A DNA stretch of 64,000 nt from Demequina gelatinilytica. Lineage in GTDB: Bacteria > Actinomycetota > Actinomycetes > Actinomycetales > Demequinaceae. The stretch lies in contig NZ_BBLV01000017.1 in the NCBI RefSeq assembly GCF_000971115.1, positions 1-64,000 of the forward strand, given 5' to 3'. Position numbers and translations under genes: made by a program. The notes beneath the pieces were generated by a model, which worked only from the letters and a program-made list of their open reading frames with translations, had not been told where the DNA came from and did not search any database. Shown here piece after piece: positions 50,428 to 61,897 of this stretch. The number at the start of each line of letters is the position of its first letter. The stretch's first letter is position 1.

Positions 50428-50434
50428 GGGCGAT

Positions 50435-51259
50435 ATGGGTGGGAGCGGCGTGAGCGTACTTGACAGCATCGTCTCAGGAGTCCTGGAGGACCTCGAGGTC
50501 CGCAAGGAGCTGACGACCATGGACGCGCTCAAGGAGCGCGCCGCACGGCTGCCCGAGGCGCTCGACGCCCGGGCGATCCTCGCGCAGGACCAGGTCGGCA
50601 TCATCGCCGAGGTCAAGCGCTCGAGCCCGTCGAAGGGCGAGCTCGCGGACATCACGGATCCCGCGCTCCTGGCCACCGAGTACGCCGCGGGCGGCGCCTC
50701 GGTCATCTCCGTCCTGACGGAGCAGCGCCGCTTCAACGGCTCGCTCCAGGACCTCGACGAGGTCCGCGCGAAGGTGGACGTGCCCATCCTGCGCAAGGAC
50801 TTCATCGTGACCCCCTACCAGGTGTGGGAGGCGCGCGCCCACGGGGCGGACGTGGTCCTGCTCATCGTCGCGGCGCTCGAGCAGCTCGCGCTCGAGAGCC
50901 TCATCGAGCGCGTCCACTCGCTCGGGATGCTCGCGCTGGTCGAGGTGCATGACGAGGAGGAGGTCAAGCGGGCCGCCGACGCCGGCGCGACCGTGATCGG
51001 CGTCAACGCGCGCAACCTCCGCACGCTCGAGGTGGACCGCAACACGTTCGCGCGTGTCGCGCCGACCATCCCGGACGGCATCCTGCGCATCGCCGAGTCC
51101 GGGGTGCGCGACAGCCACGACGTGGTGCAGTACGCACGTCAGGGCGCCGATGCGGTGCTCGTGGGCGAGGCCCTGGTCAAGGACCGGGACCCGCGTGCGA
51201 CGGTGGCCGAGATGGTCGCCGCCGGCGCCCACCCCGCGCTGCGGTCGGTCCGTCCGTGA
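50435..51259 (+). CDS. trpC: Indole-3-glycerol phosphate synthase TrpC
   Basis: TIM-barrel enzyme closing the indole ring from CdRP, 274 residues. Catalytic blocks: [18 protein letters not shown] (Glu and Lys), [89 protein letters not shown] and [13 protein letters not shown]. Two starts compete. The ATG at 50435 has a -10 at leaderless distance; a GTG at 50450 gives the family-typical VSVLDSIV start and has GGGAG upstream. The stop overlaps trpB (GTGA). Confidence 0.94.
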   Translation: MGGSGVSVLDSIVSGVLEDLEVRKELTTMDALKERAARLPEALDARAILAQDQVGIIAEVKRSSPSKGELADITDPALLATEYAAGGASVISVLTEQRRFNGSLQDLDEVRAKVDVPILRKDFIVTPYQVWEARAHGADVVLLIVAALEQLALESLIERVHSLGMLALVEVHDEEEVKRAADAGATVIGVNARNLRTLEVDRNTFARVAPTIPDGILRIAESGVRDSHDVVQYARQGADAVLVGEALVKDRDPRATVAEMVAAGAHPALRSVRP

Positions 51260-52470
51260 CGGGCTCCCTCCAGGAGGCCCCCGGGCCCTACTTCGGCGAG
51301 TTCGGCGGCAGGTTCGTGCCCGAGGCGCTCATGGCGGCGCTCGACGAGCTCACCGACGCCTACGACAAGGCGCGCATCGATCCGGAGTTCACCGGCGAGC
51401 TCGAGAGGCTCGCACGTGAGTACACGGGACGGCCGTCGATCGTCACCGAGGTGCCGCGCTTCGCGGCCCACTGCGGCGGCGCGCGCGTGCTCCTCAAGCG
51501 CGAGGACCTCAACCACACGGGCTCGCACAAGATCAACAACGTCCTCGGCCAGGCGCTGCTGACCAAGCGCCTGGGCAAGTCCCGCGTGATCGCGGAGACC
51601 GGGGCCGGCCAGCACGGCGTCGCCACCGCGACCGCCGCGGCGCTGATGGGCCTCGACTGCGTGATCTACATGGGCGAGGAGGACACGGAGCGCCAGTCGC
51701 TCAACGTCGCCCGTATGCGCCTCCTGGGCGCCGAGGTCATCCCCGTCGCGACCGGTACGCGCACCCTGCGCGACGCGATCAACGAGGCGTTCCGCGACTG
51801 GGTCGCGAACGTCGAGACCACCAACTACGTGTTCGGCACCGCGGCGGGCCCGCACCCCTTCCCTGCGATGGTGCGCGACTTCCAGCGCGTCATCTCGGTC
51901 GAGGCGCGTGCCCAGATGCTCGCGCTCGGCGGGCTCCCCGATGCGGTCCTCGCATGCGTGGGCGGCGGCTCGAACGCGATCGGCTCGTTCGACGCCTTCC
52001 TCGACGATGCGGACGTGCGCCTCATCGGCTGCGAGGCCGCGGGCGACGGCGTCGAGACCGGCCGTCACGCCGCGACCCTCACGGGCGGCCGCCCGGGCAT
52101 CCTCCACGGCTCGATGTCCTACATCCTGCAGGACGAGGACGGTCAGACGCAGCCGTCGCACTCGATCTCCGCGGGGCTCGACTACCCGGGCGTCGGGCCC
52201 GAGCACACGTGGCTGTCGAGCATCGGCCGCGCGGAGTACTGGCCCGTCACGGACGCCGAGGCCATGGAGGCGTTCCGCCTCCTCACCCGGACGGAGGGCA
52301 TCCTGCCCGCGATCGAGTCCGCGCACGCGCTCGCCGGCGTGATCCGCCTGGGCCGCGAGCTCGGCCCGGGGGCGACGCTGCTGGTGACGCTGTCCGGGCG
52401 CGGCGACAAGGACGTCGAGCAGGCCGCGCGCTGGTTCGAGATGCTTCCCGAGGACGAGGAGACCGCGTGA
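51256..52470 (+). CDS. trpB: Tryptophan synthase beta chain TrpB
   Basis: PLP enzyme joining indole and serine, 404 residues, standard TrpB1 length. The PLP lysine is Lys92 in HTGSHKINN. Other conserved parts: [23 protein letters not shown] at the N-terminus, [27 protein letters not shown], the phosphate loop [10 protein letters not shown], and [14 protein letters not shown]. Its GTG start overlaps the trpC stop and its stop overlaps the trpA GTG, so translation of trpCBA is coupled. Confidence 0.96.
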   Translation: MTGSLQEAPGPYFGEFGGRFVPEALMAALDELTDAYDKARIDPEFTGELERLAREYTGRPSIVTEVPRFAAHCGGARVLLKREDLNHTGSHKINNVLGQALLTKRLGKSRVIAETGAGQHGVATATAAALMGLDCVIYMGEEDTERQSLNVARMRLLGAEVIPVATGTRTLRDAINEAFRDWVANVETTNYVFGTAAGPHPFPAMVRDFQRVISVEARAQMLALGGLPDAVLACVGGGSNAIGSFDAFLDDADVRLIGCEAAGDGVETGRHAATLTGGRPGILHGSMSYILQDEDGQTQPSHSISAGLDYPGVGPEHTWLSSIGRAEYWPVTDAEAMEAFRLLTRTEGILPAIESAHALAGVIRLGRELGPGATLLVTLSGRGDKDVEQAARWFEMLPEDEETA

Positions 52471-53255
52471 GCGCGCTGACCGACCGCCTCGACGCGTGCA
52501 AGGCCGAGGGGCGTGCCGCGCTCGTCGGCTACCTGCCGGTCGGCTACCCCGATGTCGCGACGTCGCTCGCCGCGATGCGTGTCCTGGTCGAGGCCGGCTG
52601 CGACATCGTCGAGGTCGGGCCGCCCTACTCGGACCCGGTGCTCGACGGGCCGATGATCCAGCATGCCGCCGCGCGCGCCCTCGAGGGCGGCGTCAAGGTG
52701 GACGATGCGTTCGCGGCCGTGAGCGTCGTCGCCGAGGCTGGCGCGGTGCCCGTGGTGATGAGCTACGCGAACCTCATGCTCCAGCGCGGCTGGTCCCGTT
52801 TCGCTGCGGACCTCAAGGCCGCCGGGGGAGCGGGCGTCATCACGCCCGACCTCACGCCGGACGCCGCCCCCGCCTGGGTGGACGCGGCGCGCGAGGAGGG
52901 TGTCGACACGATCTTCCTGGTCGCGCCGTCGACCACGCGTGAGCGCATGCAGCTCACGTGCGACGCCTCGACCGGCTTCGTCTACGCGACGCCGCTCATG
53001 GGTGTCACCGGTGAGCGCGCGTCGGTCGGCGACGCCGCCGAGCGGGTGGTCAAGGGCGCGCGCGACGCCGGCGCCGAGCGCGTCTGCATCGGTGTCGGGG
53101 TCGCGACGGGCGCCCAGGCGGCCGAGATCGCCGGCTATGCCGACGGCGTCATCGTCGGCACGGCGCTGGTGCGCGCTCTCGGCGACGAAGGCGACCTCGA
53201 GCGCCTGCGCGCCAAGGTGACCGAGCTCGCCGAGGGGGTGCGCGCAGCCCGATGA
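52467..53255 (+). CDS. trpA: Tryptophan synthase alpha chain TrpA
   Basis: Releases indole from indole-3-glycerol phosphate and channels it to TrpB, 262 residues. The catalytic acids keep their E. coli numbers: Glu49 in [10 protein letters not shown] and Asp60 in LDGP. Other TIM-barrel landmarks: [53 protein letters not shown], and [30 protein letters not shown]. The start is GTG at 52467, inside the trpB end (GTGA). It overlaps lgt by 4 bases. Confidence 0.95.
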   Translation: MSALTDRLDACKAEGRAALVGYLPVGYPDVATSLAAMRVLVEAGCDIVEVGPPYSDPVLDGPMIQHAAARALEGGVKVDDAFAAVSVVAEAGAVPVVMSYANLMLQRGWSRFAADLKAAGGAGVITPDLTPDAAPAWVDAAREEGVDTIFLVAPSTTRERMQLTCDASTGFVYATPLMGVTGERASVGDAAERVVKGARDAGAERVCIGVGVATGAQAAEIAGYADGVIVGTALVRALGDEGDLERLRAKVTELAEGVRAAR

Positions 53256-54181
53256 CCGCGTCCATCCCCAGCCCGCCGATCGAGTGGAGCTCGTTCAGCA
53301 TCGGCCCGCTCACCATCCACGCGTACGCGCTGTGGATCCTGCTCGGCATCTTCGTGGCGCTGTGGCTCACGTCGCGCCGGTGGGTCGAGCGCGGCGGCGA
53401 TCCCGAGGCAGTGTGGGACATCGCCTTCTGGGCGATCCCGTTCGGCATCCTCGGCGGGCGGATCTACCACGTCATCACCACCCCGGCGCCGTACTGGGGC
53501 CCGGACGGCAACCCGTGGGACGCGCTGAAGATCTGGGAGGGCGGCCTGGGTATCTGGGGCGCCGTCGCGCTGGGCGCGCTCGGCGCCTGGATCGGTGCGC
53601 GCCGCACCGGGGCGAGCTTCACCGCCTTCGCGGACTCCGCCGCGCCCGGTGTGCTGATCGCGCAGGCGATCGGGCGCATGGGCAACTACTTCAACCAGGA
53701 GCTCTTCGGACGGCCCACGGACCTGCCGTGGGCGCTCGAGATCGATCCCGCGTTCCGACCCGAGGGCTACGAGCAGTTCGCGACGTTCCATCCGACGTTC
53801 CTGTACGAGCTGCTGTGGAACCTCGCGGGCGCGGCGCTCATCATCTACCTCGACAAGAAGCTCGACCTGCGAGGCGGACGGGTGTTCTGGCTCTACGTCA
53901 TGGTCTACGTGTCGGGCCGCCTGTGGATCGAGCACGTCCGCATCGACGATGCGGTGCACATCGGCCCCCTGCGTATCAACGAGTGGGTCTCCCTCATCGC
54001 GCTCGCTGGCTCGACCCTCGCCTTCGTGGCCCTAGGATTGCGTCAACGCAAGGCTGCCGTGCGACCGGATCGGTCGCAGCTCGCGGCACGCGTCCCGCAC
54101 CCTGAGGACGCCGCCTTGACCGATGACGACGTGCCGTCCGACGTCGCCGACACCCCCGGCGACGACCCCGCAAGGGAGTGA
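53252..54181 (+). CDS. lgt: Prolipoprotein diacylglyceryl transferase Lgt
   Basis: Membrane enzyme that adds diacylglycerol to lipobox cysteines, 309 residues with seven helices. Signatures: IHAYALWILLGIFVALWLTSRR, GGRIYHVITT with the essential His, GLGIWGAVALGALGAW, the Lgt signature GRMGNYFNQELFGRPTDLPWALEI, and FHPTFLYELLWNL. A 45-residue acidic C-terminal tail follows the last helix. Likely clients in this window include the FKBP lipoprotein. It is the last gene of the trp operon, a common actinobacterial placement. Confidence 0.95.
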   Translation: MTASIPSPPIEWSSFSIGPLTIHAYALWILLGIFVALWLTSRRWVERGGDPEAVWDIAFWAIPFGILGGRIYHVITTPAPYWGPDGNPWDALKIWEGGLGIWGAVALGALGAWIGARRTGASFTAFADSAAPGVLIAQAIGRMGNYFNQELFGRPTDLPWALEIDPAFRPEGYEQFATFHPTFLYELLWNLAGAALIIYLDKKLDLRGGRVFWLYVMVYVSGRLWIEHVRIDDAVHIGPLRINEWVSLIALAGSTLAFVALGLRQRKAAVRPDRSQLAARVPHPEDAALTDDDVPSDVADTPGDDPARE

Positions 54182-54202
54182 GGCGGGGGTTTTCCCGTCG
54201 GA

Positions 54203-54228
54203 GGGCGTTCGCGATAGGCTGAACGCCC
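54203..54228. promoter_or_regulatory. gltB promoter inside an inverted repeat
   Basis: GGGCGTTC (54203-54210) and GAACGCCC (54221-54228) are perfect 8-base arms around a 10-base centre holding TAGGCT (54215-54220), a likely -10. A dimeric regulator bound here would cover the -10 of gltB. Acting as terminator of lgt is an alternative. Confidence 0.5.
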
Positions 54229-54268
54229 GTGTCAACACCGGGTCGAAGGCGCCCCGAAATCTACGAAT

Positions 54269-54288
54269 GTCCCCGTGTGCGCGGGGAC
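54269..54288 (+). promoter_or_regulatory. Hairpin in the gltB leader
   Basis: GTCCCCG pairs with CGGGGAC around a TGTGCG loop. It ends 4 bases before the AAGGA ribosome binding site (54293-54297) and might affect initiation. Confidence 0.35.
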
Positions 54289-54304
54289 GCTTAAGGACGG
54301 TGTG

Positions 54305-57300
54305 ATGGTCGCGCATCTTGGCGCTCCCCAGCCCGCAGCGGGGCTCTACGACCCCGCATACGAGCATGACGCGTGTGGCGTCGCCTTCGTCGCGACCCTC
54401 CGCGGCACGGCGGGCAGGGACATCGTCGATGCCGGCCTCACCGCGCTGAAGAACCTCGAGCACCGCGGCGCCGTGGGCGCCGAGACCGAGACCGGCGACG
54501 GCGCCGGCCTCCTCACCCAGGTGCCTGACGCCTTCCTGCGCGAGGTCGCGGGCGTCGAGCTGCCCGCCGCCGGCGAGTACGCCGTGGGCATCGCCTTCCT
54601 CACCCCCGGCCAGGAGGCCGCCGAGGTCGCGGCGGTCGAGCGGGCCGCGCAGATCGAGGGCGTGCGCGTCATCGGCTGGCGCGACGTCCCGGTGAACCCG
54701 GAGCCCTTGGGCCCGAGCGCGCGGGGCGCGATGCCCACCTTCCGCCAGCTGTTCCTTGCGGCGGACGGGCTGTCCGGCATCGACCTCGACCGCCGTGCGT
54801 ACCGCGTGCGCAAGCGCGCCGAGAGCAACGGGGGACCGTTCTTCGCATCGCTGTCCAGCCGCACCCTGACCTACAAGGGCATGCTCACCACGTACCAGCT
54901 CGAGCAGGTGTTCCCGGACGTCCTGCACCCGCTGTTCGCGTCCGAGCTGGCGCTGGTCCACTCCCGCTTCTCGACCAACACCTTCCCGTCGTGGCCGCTC
55001 GCGCAGCCGCTGCGCGGCATCGCGCACAACGGTGAGATCAACACGGTGCGCGGAAACCGCAACTGGATGGCGGCGCGCGAGGGCACCCTCCGCTCGGAGC
55101 TGCTCGGCGACATGGCCCCGCTCATGCCGGTGTGCACCCCGAGCGCCTCGGACACCGCATCCTTCGACGAGGTCCTCGAGCTGCTCCACCTGGGCGGGCG
55201 CCCCATCCACCACGCGCTCCTCATGATGATCCCCGAGGCGTGGCAGAACAACGAGTCCATGGACCCGGCCCGCCGCGCGTTCTACGAGTACCACTCGGCC
55301 CTCATGGAGCCGTGGGACGGCCCCGCCGCGCTGCACTTCACCGACGGCACCGTGATCGGCGCCACGCTCGACCGCAACGGCCTGCGCCCGGGACGCTTCT
55401 GGGTGACCGACGACGGCCTCGTCGTGTGCGGCTCCGAGGCGGGCCTGCTCGACATCGACCCGGCGAAGGTGGTGCGCAAGGGCCGCCTGCAGCCCGGCCG
55501 CATGTTCCTGGTCGACACGCGTGAGGGCCGCATCGTCGAGGACGAGGAGATCAAGTCCGCCCTCGCGTCGGAGCAGCCCTACGAGCAGTGGGTGGCCGAC
55601 AACGCCATCCGCCTGTCCGAGGTCCCCGACCGTGAGCACATCTCCCACTCGGCCCGCTCGGTCCAGCGCCGCCAGCGCGCCTTCGGGTACACCGAGGAGG
55701 AGCTGAAGATCCTGCTCGGCCCCATGGCGAAGGAGGGCATCGAGCCCATCGGCGCGATGGGCTCGGACACCCCGATCGCGGTGCTGTCGCAGCGCCCGCG
55801 CCTCCTGTTCGACTACTTCGTGCAGATGTTCGCGCAGGTGACCAACCCGCCGCTCGACTCGATCCGCGAGGAGATCGTCACCGCGACCGGCGGCGCGCTT
55901 GGCCCCGAGCCGAACCTGCTCGACGCGACGCCCGAGCACGCTCGCAAGATCATCATCGACTTCCCGGTGATCGACAACGACGAGCTCGCGAAGATCCTGC
56001 ACATCGATCGCGACCCCAAGCGTCGCGGCATGTTCTCGTCCCGCAAGATCCGCGGCCTGTACCCGGTCAAGGGCGGTGCGGAGGCGCTCGACGCGCGCCT
56101 CGCGGAGATCTTCCGCGAGGTGGACGAGGCGATCGAGGACGGCGTGTCCTTCCTGGTGCTGTCGGACCGCGACTCGAACCCCGACCTCGCGCCCATCCCT
56201 TCGCTGCTGCTGACCTCCGCGGTGCACCACTACCTGGTGCGTACCCACCGCCGCACGCAGCTGTCGATGGTCGTCGAGGCCGGCGACGTGCGCGAGGTGC
56301 ACCACGTCGCGCTGCTCATCGGCTACGGCGCGGGCTGCGTCAACCCCTACCTCGCGATGGAGACGGTCGAGGACCTCACCAAGCGCGGCTACCTGGGGGA
56401 CATCACGCCGGCGCAGGCCACATACAACCTCATCAAGGCGCTCGGCAAGGGCGTCCTGAAGATCATGTCCAAGATGGGCATCTCCACCATGGCGTCGTAC
56501 CGCGGCGCACAGGTCTTCGAGGCGATCGGCCTGTCGAAGGAGCTGGTGGACCTCCACTTCAACGGCACGCCCTCGCAGATCGACGGGGTGGGCCTCGACG
56601 TCATCGCGGCCGAGGTCGAGGCACGCCACGCCGACGCCTATCCCGCGTCGGGCGAGCTCCCGCCGCACCAGACCCTGCGGACGGGCGGCGAGTACCAGTG
56701 GCGCCGCGACGGCGAGGAGCACCTGTTCGACCCGGAGACGGTCTTCAAGCTCCAGCACTCGACCCGCACGCGTCAGTACGACGTGTTCCAGCAGTACACG
56801 GACCGCGTCGACCACCAGTCCAAGCGCGCGATGACCCTGCGCGGCCTGCTCGAGTTCAACTCGGGTCGTACGCCCGTCGACATCGACGAGGTCGAGCCGA
56901 TCAGCGAGATCGTCAAGCGCTTCAACACGGGTGCGATGTCCTACGGCTCGATCTCGCAGGAGGCCCACGAGACCCTCGCGGTGGCCATGAACCGCCTGGG
57001 CGGCAAGTCGAACACGGGCGAGGGCGGCGAGTCCGTGGACCGGCTCTACGACCCCGAGCGTCGCAGCGCGATCAAGCAGATCGCGTCGGGCCGCTTCGGT
57101 GTCACCAGCGAGTACCTGGTCAACGCCGACGACATACAGATCAAGCTCGCGCAGGGGGCCAAGCCCGGCGAGGGCGGCCAGCTCCCGGGCAACAAGGTCT
57201 ACCCGTGGGTCGCGCAGACGCGTCACTCGACGCCCGGCGTGGGGCTCATCTCCCCGCCGCCCCACCACGACATCTACTCGATCGAGGACCTCAAGCAGCT

Positions 57301-58840
57301 CATCCACGACGCGAAGAACGCGAACCCGAAGGCACGCGTCCACGTGAAGCTCGTGGCCGAGGTCGGCGTCGGGACCATCGCGGCCGGCGTCGCGAAGTGC
57401 AAGTCCGATGTGGTGCTCATCTCGGGTCACGACGGCGGCACGGGAGCGAGCCCGCTCAACTCCCTCAAGCACGCGGGCGCCCCGTGGGAGATCGGTCTGG
57501 CCGACACCCAGCAGACCCTGGTGCTCAACGACCTCCGCGACCGCATCGTGGTCCAGGTCGACGGCCAGCTCAAGACCGGCCGCGACGTGGTCGTGGCGGC
57601 GCTCCTGGGGGCCGAGGAGTTCGGGTTCGCGACCGCTCCGCTGGTGGTGTCCGGCTGCATCATGATGCGCGTGTGCCACCTCGACACGTGCCCGGTGGGC
57701 GTGGCGACGCAGAACCCCGAGCTCCGCTCGCGCTTCTCCGGCAAGCCCGAGTTCGTCGAGACGTTCTTCGAGTTCGTCGCGCAGCAGGTCCGCGAGCACC
57801 TCGCGGCGCTCGGCTTCCGCTCGATCGCGGAGGCGGTGGGCCACGTCGAGGCGCTCGAGACCCGTGCCGCGATCGACCACTGGAAGGCGCAGGGGCTCGA
57901 CCTCGCGCCGGTGCTCGCGCGCCCCAAGGAGGGCGCCGCGCTGCTCAACGCGACCACGCAGGACCACGGCCTCGAGGCGGCGCTCGACAACGAGCTCATC
58001 GCCGAGGCCGAGCCGGCGCTCGAGCGCGGCGAGCCGGTGCGGATCTCGCGCGAGGTGCGCAACATCAACCGCACCGTGGGCACGATGCTCGGCTACGAGG
58101 TCACGCGCCGGTACAGGGGAGCGGGGCTCGAGGACGACACGATCGACGTGACCTTCACGGGCAGCGCCGGCCAGTCGTTCGGTGCGTTCGTCCCGCGCGG
58201 CATCACGCTGCGCCTCGAGGGCGACACCAACGACTACGTGGCGAAGGGCCTGTCCGGCGGCCGCGTCATCGTGCGCCCGGCGCGCGAGTCGATGCTCGAC
58301 GAGACCCGCGACGTGATCGCGGGCAACGTGGTCGGCTACGGCGCGACCGGCGGCGAGATCCTCCTGCGTGGTCAGGTGGGCGAGCGCTTCCTGGTGCGCA
58401 ACTCGGGAGCGACCGCGGTCGTCTCGGGCGTGGGCGACCACGGTCTCGAGTACATGACGGGCGGCACGGCCGTGATCCTGGGCCGCACCGGCCGCAACCT
58501 GGGCGCGGGCATGTCGGGCGGTACGGCGTATGTGCTCGATCTCCGGCCGGAGCGTGTCAACGCGCAGGCCATCGCCTCGGGCGAGCTCACGCTGAGCGCG
58601 CTCGACGCCGAGGACCAGGTGATCGTCCGCACGCTGATCGAGCGGTTCGAGCAGGAGACGCAGTCGCCGGTGGCCCGAGAGCTGCTGGCCGACTGGGGCA
58701 TGACGGTGGCGCGCTTCACGCGCGTCCTGCCGGCACAGTACGCACGCGTCCGTGAGGCGCTGGCCGAGCTCGATGCGAAGGGCGGGGACCTCTCCGCTCC
58801 CGGCGCGTGGGCCGAGTTCCTGGAGGTGACGGGTGGCTGA
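54305..58840 (+). CDS. gltB: Glutamate synthase large subunit GltB
   Basis: Large subunit of NADPH-GOGAT, which transfers the glutamine amide to 2-oxoglutarate. It has 1511 residues. A 23-residue propeptide is removed to expose catalytic Cys24 ([15 protein letters not shown]). Domains in order: Ntn glutaminase (24 to about 410), central domain, FMN-binding synthase barrel ([32 protein letters not shown], then the Fe-S cysteines in [25 protein letters not shown]), and the C-terminal beta-helix (GASGGEI-like [19 protein letters not shown] and [11 protein letters not shown]). ATG at 54305 is chosen over upstream GTG codons because AAGGA lies 7 bases before it and the propeptide length is normal. 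Confidence 0.95.
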   Translation: MVAHLGAPQPAAGLYDPAYEHDACGVAFVATLRGTAGRDIVDAGLTALKNLEHRGAVGAETETGDGAGLLTQVPDAFLREVAGVELPAAGEYAVGIAFLTPGQEAAEVAAVERAAQIEGVRVIGWRDVPVNPEPLGPSARGAMPTFRQLFLAADGLSGIDLDRRAYRVRKRAESNGGPFFASLSSRTLTYKGMLTTYQLEQVFPDVLHPLFASELALVHSRFSTNTFPSWPLAQPLRGIAHNGEINTVRGNRNWMAAREGTLRSELLGDMAPLMPVCTPSASDTASFDEVLELLHLGGRPIHHALLMMIPEAWQNNESMDPARRAFYEYHSALMEPWDGPAALHFTDGTVIGATLDRNGLRPGRFWVTDDGLVVCGSEAGLLDIDPAKVVRKGRLQPGRMFLVDTREGRIVEDEEIKSALASEQPYEQWVADNAIRLSEVPDREHISHSARSVQRRQRAFGYTEEELKILLGPMAKEGIEPIGAMGSDTPIAVLSQRPRLLFDYFVQMFAQVTNPPLDSIREEIVTATGGALGPEPNLLDATPEHARKIIIDFPVIDNDELAKILHIDRDPKRRGMFSSRKIRGLYPVKGGAEALDARLAEIFREVDEAIEDGVSFLVLSDRDSNPDLAPIPSLLLTSAVHHYLVRTHRRTQLSMVVEAGDVREVHHVALLIGYGAGCVNPYLAMETVEDLTKRGYLGDITPAQATYNLIKALGKGVLKIMSKMGISTMASYRGAQVFEAIGLSKELVDLHFNGTPSQIDGVGLDVIAAEVEARHADAYPASGELPPHQTLRTGGEYQWRRDGEEHLFDPETVFKLQHSTRTRQYDVFQQYTDRVDHQSKRAMTLRGLLEFNSGRTPVDIDEVEPISEIVKRFNTGAMSYGSISQEAHETLAVAMNRLGGKSNTGEGGESVDRLYDPERRSAIKQIASGRFGVTSEYLVNADDIQIKLAQGAKPGEGGQLPGNKVYPWVAQTRHSTPGVGLISPPPHHDIYSIEDLKQLIHDAKNANPKARVHVKLVAEVGVGTIAAGVAKCKSDVVLISGHDGGTGASPLNSLKHAGAPWEIGLADTQQTLVLNDLRDRIVVQVDGQLKTGRDVVVAALLGAEEFGFATAPLVVSGCIMMRVCHLDTCPVGVATQNPELRSRFSGKPEFVETFFEFVAQQVREHLAALGFRSIAEAVGHVEALETRAAIDHWKAQGLDLAPVLARPKEGAALLNATTQDHGLEAALDNELIAEAEPALERGEPVRISREVRNINRTVGTMLGYEVTRRYRGAGLEDDTIDVTFTGSAGQSFGAFVPRGITLRLEGDTNDYVAKGLSGGRVIVRPARESMLDETRDVIAGNVVGYGATGGEILLRGQVGERFLVRNSGATAVVSGVGDHGLEYMTGGTAVILGRTGRNLGAGMSGGTAYVLDLRPERVNAQAIASGELTLSALDAEDQVIVRTLIERFEQETQSPVARELLADWGMTVARFTRVLPAQYARVREALAELDAKGGDLSAPGAWAEFLEVTGG

Positions 58841-60299
58841 CCCGCGTGGATTCCTGAAGGTTCGCGAGCGCGAGGTCCCCGCGTATCGCCCCGTCCCCGT
58901 GCGCCTGCGCGACTGGGCCGAGGTGAAGGACGAGCTCGGGCGTGACGAGGTGGTGCTCAAGCGCCAGGCGGGCCGCTGCATGGACTGCGGCATCCCGTTC
59001 TGCCACCAGGGCTGCCCGCTGGGCAACCTCATCCCCGAGTGGAACGACCTCGTGTGGCGCGGCCAGTACGCCGATGCGATCGAGCGTCTGCACGCGACCA
59101 ACAACTTCCCCGAGTTCACGGGCCGCATCTGCCCGGCCCCGTGCGAGACGTCCTGCGTCCTGGGCATCAACCAGCCTGCCGTGACCATCAAGAACGTCGA
59201 GGTCGAGATCATCGAGCACGCGTTCGAGGACGGCAACGTCACGCCGCACATCGCGCAGCGCCACACCGGCAAGACGGTGGCCGTGGTGGGCTCGGGGCCC
59301 GCGGGCCTGGCCGCCGCGCAGCAGCTCACGCGTGCCGGTCACACCGTCGCGGTGTACGAGAAGGACGACCGCGTGGGCGGCCTGCTCCGCTACGGCGTGC
59401 CGGACTTCAAGATGGAGAAGCACGTCATCGACCGGCGTGTGGTGCAGATGGAGCGCGAGGGCACGCGCTTCCGCACGGGCATCACCATCGGCGAGGACAT
59501 CACGTGGGACGACCTCCGTGCGCGCTACGACGCGGTCCTCATCGCGACCGGCGCCCCGGTGCCGCGCGACCTGCCGCTGCCGGGCCGCGAGCTCGACGGC
59601 ATCCACTACGCGATGCCGTACCTGTACCAGGGCAACCAGGTGGTCGCGGGCGAGGAGGTCGCGGACCAGATCCACGCGAGCGGCAAGCACGTCATCGTGA
59701 TCGGCGGCGGCGACACCGGCTCGGACTGCATCGGCACCGCCCTGCGCCAGGGTGCGGCGAGCGTCACCACCCTCGCGATCGGCAAGAAGCCCCCGACGGA
59801 GCGGCCGACGAGCCAGCCGTGGCCCACCGACCCGCGCCTCTTCGAGGTGTCCTCGAGCCACGAGGAGGGAGGTGAGCGCGACTATCTCGCCTCGACGGTG
59901 GAGTTCATCGGTGATGACAATGGTCACGTGACAGCGCTGAAGGTCGCCGTGACCCAGTACAACGCCGATGGCTCCCGCACCCCCACTCCGGGGACCGAGC
60001 GCGAGATCCCCGCGGACCTTGTGCTCATCGCGATGGGCTTCACTGGGCCTGAGGTCACGAACCTGCAGGCACAGTCGCAAGTAGCGTTGACCCCGCGCGC
60101 TCAGATCGAGCGGGCTCACAACTACGCGACCACCCAGGACGGTGTGTTCGTGGCCGGCGATGCCGGTCGCGGCGCCTCGCTCGTGGTCTGGGCGATCGCG
60201 GAAGGCCGGGCGGCTGCAGCCGCCATCGATGAATACTTGACAGGGAGCACCGAGCTCCCGGCGCCGGTGACGGCGCACACAACGGCGCTTCGCGCCTGA
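58833..60299 (+). CDS. gltD: Glutamate synthase small subunit GltD
   Basis: FAD/NADPH subunit feeding electrons to GltB, 488 residues. The N-terminal Fe-S region has [13 protein letters not shown] (Cys49, 52, 57, 61) and CPAPCETSC (Cys100, 104, 108). FAD binding: [40 protein letters not shown] binding: [22 protein letters not shown]. The closing [23 protein letters not shown] contacts FAD. The GTG start overlaps the gltB stop by 8 bases, giving equal production of both subunits. Confidence 0.95.
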   Translation: MADPRGFLKVREREVPAYRPVPVRLRDWAEVKDELGRDEVVLKRQAGRCMDCGIPFCHQGCPLGNLIPEWNDLVWRGQYADAIERLHATNNFPEFTGRICPAPCETSCVLGINQPAVTIKNVEVEIIEHAFEDGNVTPHIAQRHTGKTVAVVGSGPAGLAAAQQLTRAGHTVAVYEKDDRVGGLLRYGVPDFKMEKHVIDRRVVQMEREGTRFRTGITIGEDITWDDLRARYDAVLIATGAPVPRDLPLPGRELDGIHYAMPYLYQGNQVVAGEEVADQIHASGKHVIVIGGGDTGSDCIGTALRQGAASVTTLAIGKKPPTERPTSQPWPTDPRLFEVSSSHEEGGERDYLASTVEFIGDDNGHVTALKVAVTQYNADGSRTPTPGTEREIPADLVLIAMGFTGPEVTNLQAQSQVALTPRAQIERAHNYATTQDGVFVAGDAGRGASLVVWAIAEGRAAAAAIDEYLTGSTELPAPVTAHTTALRA

Positions 60300-60317
60300 A
60301 TACCAAGGTTGGAGAAC

Positions 60318-61736
60318 ATGCGTAACGCGAAGATTGTCTGCACGATCGGACCGGCCACCGCGCCGATCGACCAGATGCGCAAGCTCGTGGGGGCGGGTAT
60401 GGACGTCGCCCGTATCAACCGCAGCCACGGCTCCGCCGAGGAGCACGAGCAGGTCTACCGCAACATCCGTCAGGCGGCGGAGGAGACCGGCCGCAACGTC
60501 GCCGTGCTCGTCGACCTCCAGGGGCCGAAGATCCGTCTCGAGAAGTTCGCGAACGGCCCGCACGAGCTCGCGGTGGACGACGTGTTCACCATCACCACGC
60601 GTGATGTCGAGGGCACCAAGGACATCTGCGGCACCACGTTCAAGGGGCTCCCGGGCGACTGCAACCCCGGCGACACGCTCCTCATCGACGACGGCAAGGT
60701 CCGCCTCGAGGTGACCGAGGTCACCGACACCGACGTGATCACCAAGGTCGTCGTGCCGGGCCCCGTGTCGAACAACAAGGGCATCAACCTGCCCGGCGTC
60801 GCGGTCTCCGTGCCGGCGATGTCGGACAAGGACGAGGCCGACCTGCGTTGGGGCCTCAAGCTCGGCGCGGACTTCATCGCGCTGTCGTTCGTGCGCAACG
60901 CGGCGGACTACGAGGACGTCGCCCGCATCATGAACGAGGAGGGCCGCACGGTCCCCGTGATCGCCAAGGTCGAGAAGCCGCAGGCGGTCGAGAACCTCGC
61001 CGAGATCGTCGACGCGTTCGACGGCGTCATGGTCGCCCGTGGCGACCTGGGCGTCGAGCTCCCGCTCGAGGAGGTGCCTCTGGTCCAGAAGCGCGCGATC
61101 GAGCTGTGCCGCTCGCAGGCCAAGCCGGTCATCGTCGCCACGCAGGTGCTCGAGTCGATGACGCACTCGCCGGTCCCGACGCGTGCGGAGACCTCCGACT
61201 GCGCCAACGCGATCCTCGACGGCACCGACGCGGTCATGCTCTCGGGCGAGACCTCGGTGGGCGACTACCCGATCGTCACGGTCGAGACCATGGCCCGCAT
61301 CGTCAAGAACACCGAGGAGAAGGGCTACTCGCGCATCGCGCCGTACCTGTCGACGCCGCACACCCGCGGTGGCGCCATCACGCACGCGGCCGCCGAGATC
61401 GCCGAGAACCTCGACATCAAGTACATCGTCACCTTCACGCAGTCGGGCGACTCGGCGCTGCGCATGTCGCGCCTGCGTCCCTCGACCCCGATGATCGCGT
61501 TCACGCCCTCGGCGGACACCCAGAAGCGCCTCGCGCTCTCGTGGGGCATCCAGGCGGAGCTCGTCGAGAAGGTCGAGTCGACGGACGAGATGGTGAACCT
61601 CGTGGACGGCTACCTCAAGTCCTCGGGTCGCGCCGTCGACGGCGAGTACGTGGTCGTCGTCTCGGGCACCCCGGTGGGCGTGCCCGGCACCACGAACTCG
61701 ATCTTCGTGCACAAGGTCGGCCAGGTGCGCGGCTAA
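60318..61736 (+). CDS. pyk: Pyruvate kinase
   Basis: Glycolytic enzyme making pyruvate and ATP from phosphoenolpyruvate and ADP, 472 residues. Conserved parts: RNAKIVCTIGPAT at the N-terminus, ARINRSHGSAEEH (Ser-His in place of the usual Phe-Ser-His), VDLQGPKIRLEKF, the catalytic VIAKVEKPQAVENL with its Lys, GVMVARGDLGVELPLEEVPLVQK, and DGTDAVMLSGETSVGDYP. The ATG at 60318 is preferred over a TTG 9 bases upstream because it gives the family start and GGAGA precedes it. It stands 18 bases after gltD and is followed by a strong terminator. Confidence 0.95.
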   Translation: MRNAKIVCTIGPATAPIDQMRKLVGAGMDVARINRSHGSAEEHEQVYRNIRQAAEETGRNVAVLVDLQGPKIRLEKFANGPHELAVDDVFTITTRDVEGTKDICGTTFKGLPGDCNPGDTLLIDDGKVRLEVTEVTDTDVITKVVVPGPVSNNKGINLPGVAVSVPAMSDKDEADLRWGLKLGADFIALSFVRNAADYEDVARIMNEEGRTVPVIAKVEKPQAVENLAEIVDAFDGVMVARGDLGVELPLEEVPLVQKRAIELCRSQAKPVIVATQVLESMTHSPVPTRAETSDCANAILDGTDAVMLSGETSVGDYPIVTVETMARIVKNTEEKGYSRIAPYLSTPHTRGGAITHAAAEIAENLDIKYIVTFTQSGDSALRMSRLRPSTPMIAFTPSADTQKRLALSWGIQAELVEKVESTDEMVNLVDGYLKSSGRAVDGEYVVVVSGTPVGVPGTTNSIFVHKVGQVRG

Positions 61737-61755
61737 GCGCCAGCATCCCTGAGCG

Positions 61756-61787
61756 AGGGCCCCGTCGGCTTCGGCCGGCGGGGCCCT
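61756..61787 (+). terminator. Terminator after pyk
   Basis: A 14-base stem (AGGGCCCCGTCGGC with GCCGGCGGGGCCCT, one wobble pair) closes a TTCG tetraloop, 19 bases after the stop. It is the strongest hairpin in the window. Confidence 0.9.
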
Positions 61788-61858
61788 TCGTCGTCCTCCC
61801 GGGGCGAAGGACGTTCGGGGGTCGAAACGATCCGACCGACGGAAGTCGTCTACAACGA

Positions 61859-61888
61859 TTGACAAAGCGGGCGAAACCTCGCAAGGAT
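61859..61888 (+). promoter_or_regulatory. Candidate promoter of the GH43-like gene
   Basis: A perfect -35 TTGACA (61859-61864) is followed after 18 bases by AAGGAT (61883-61888), a poor -10. The transcript leader would be about 290 bases. Confidence 0.4.
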
Positions 61889-61897
61889 GCGTAACTG

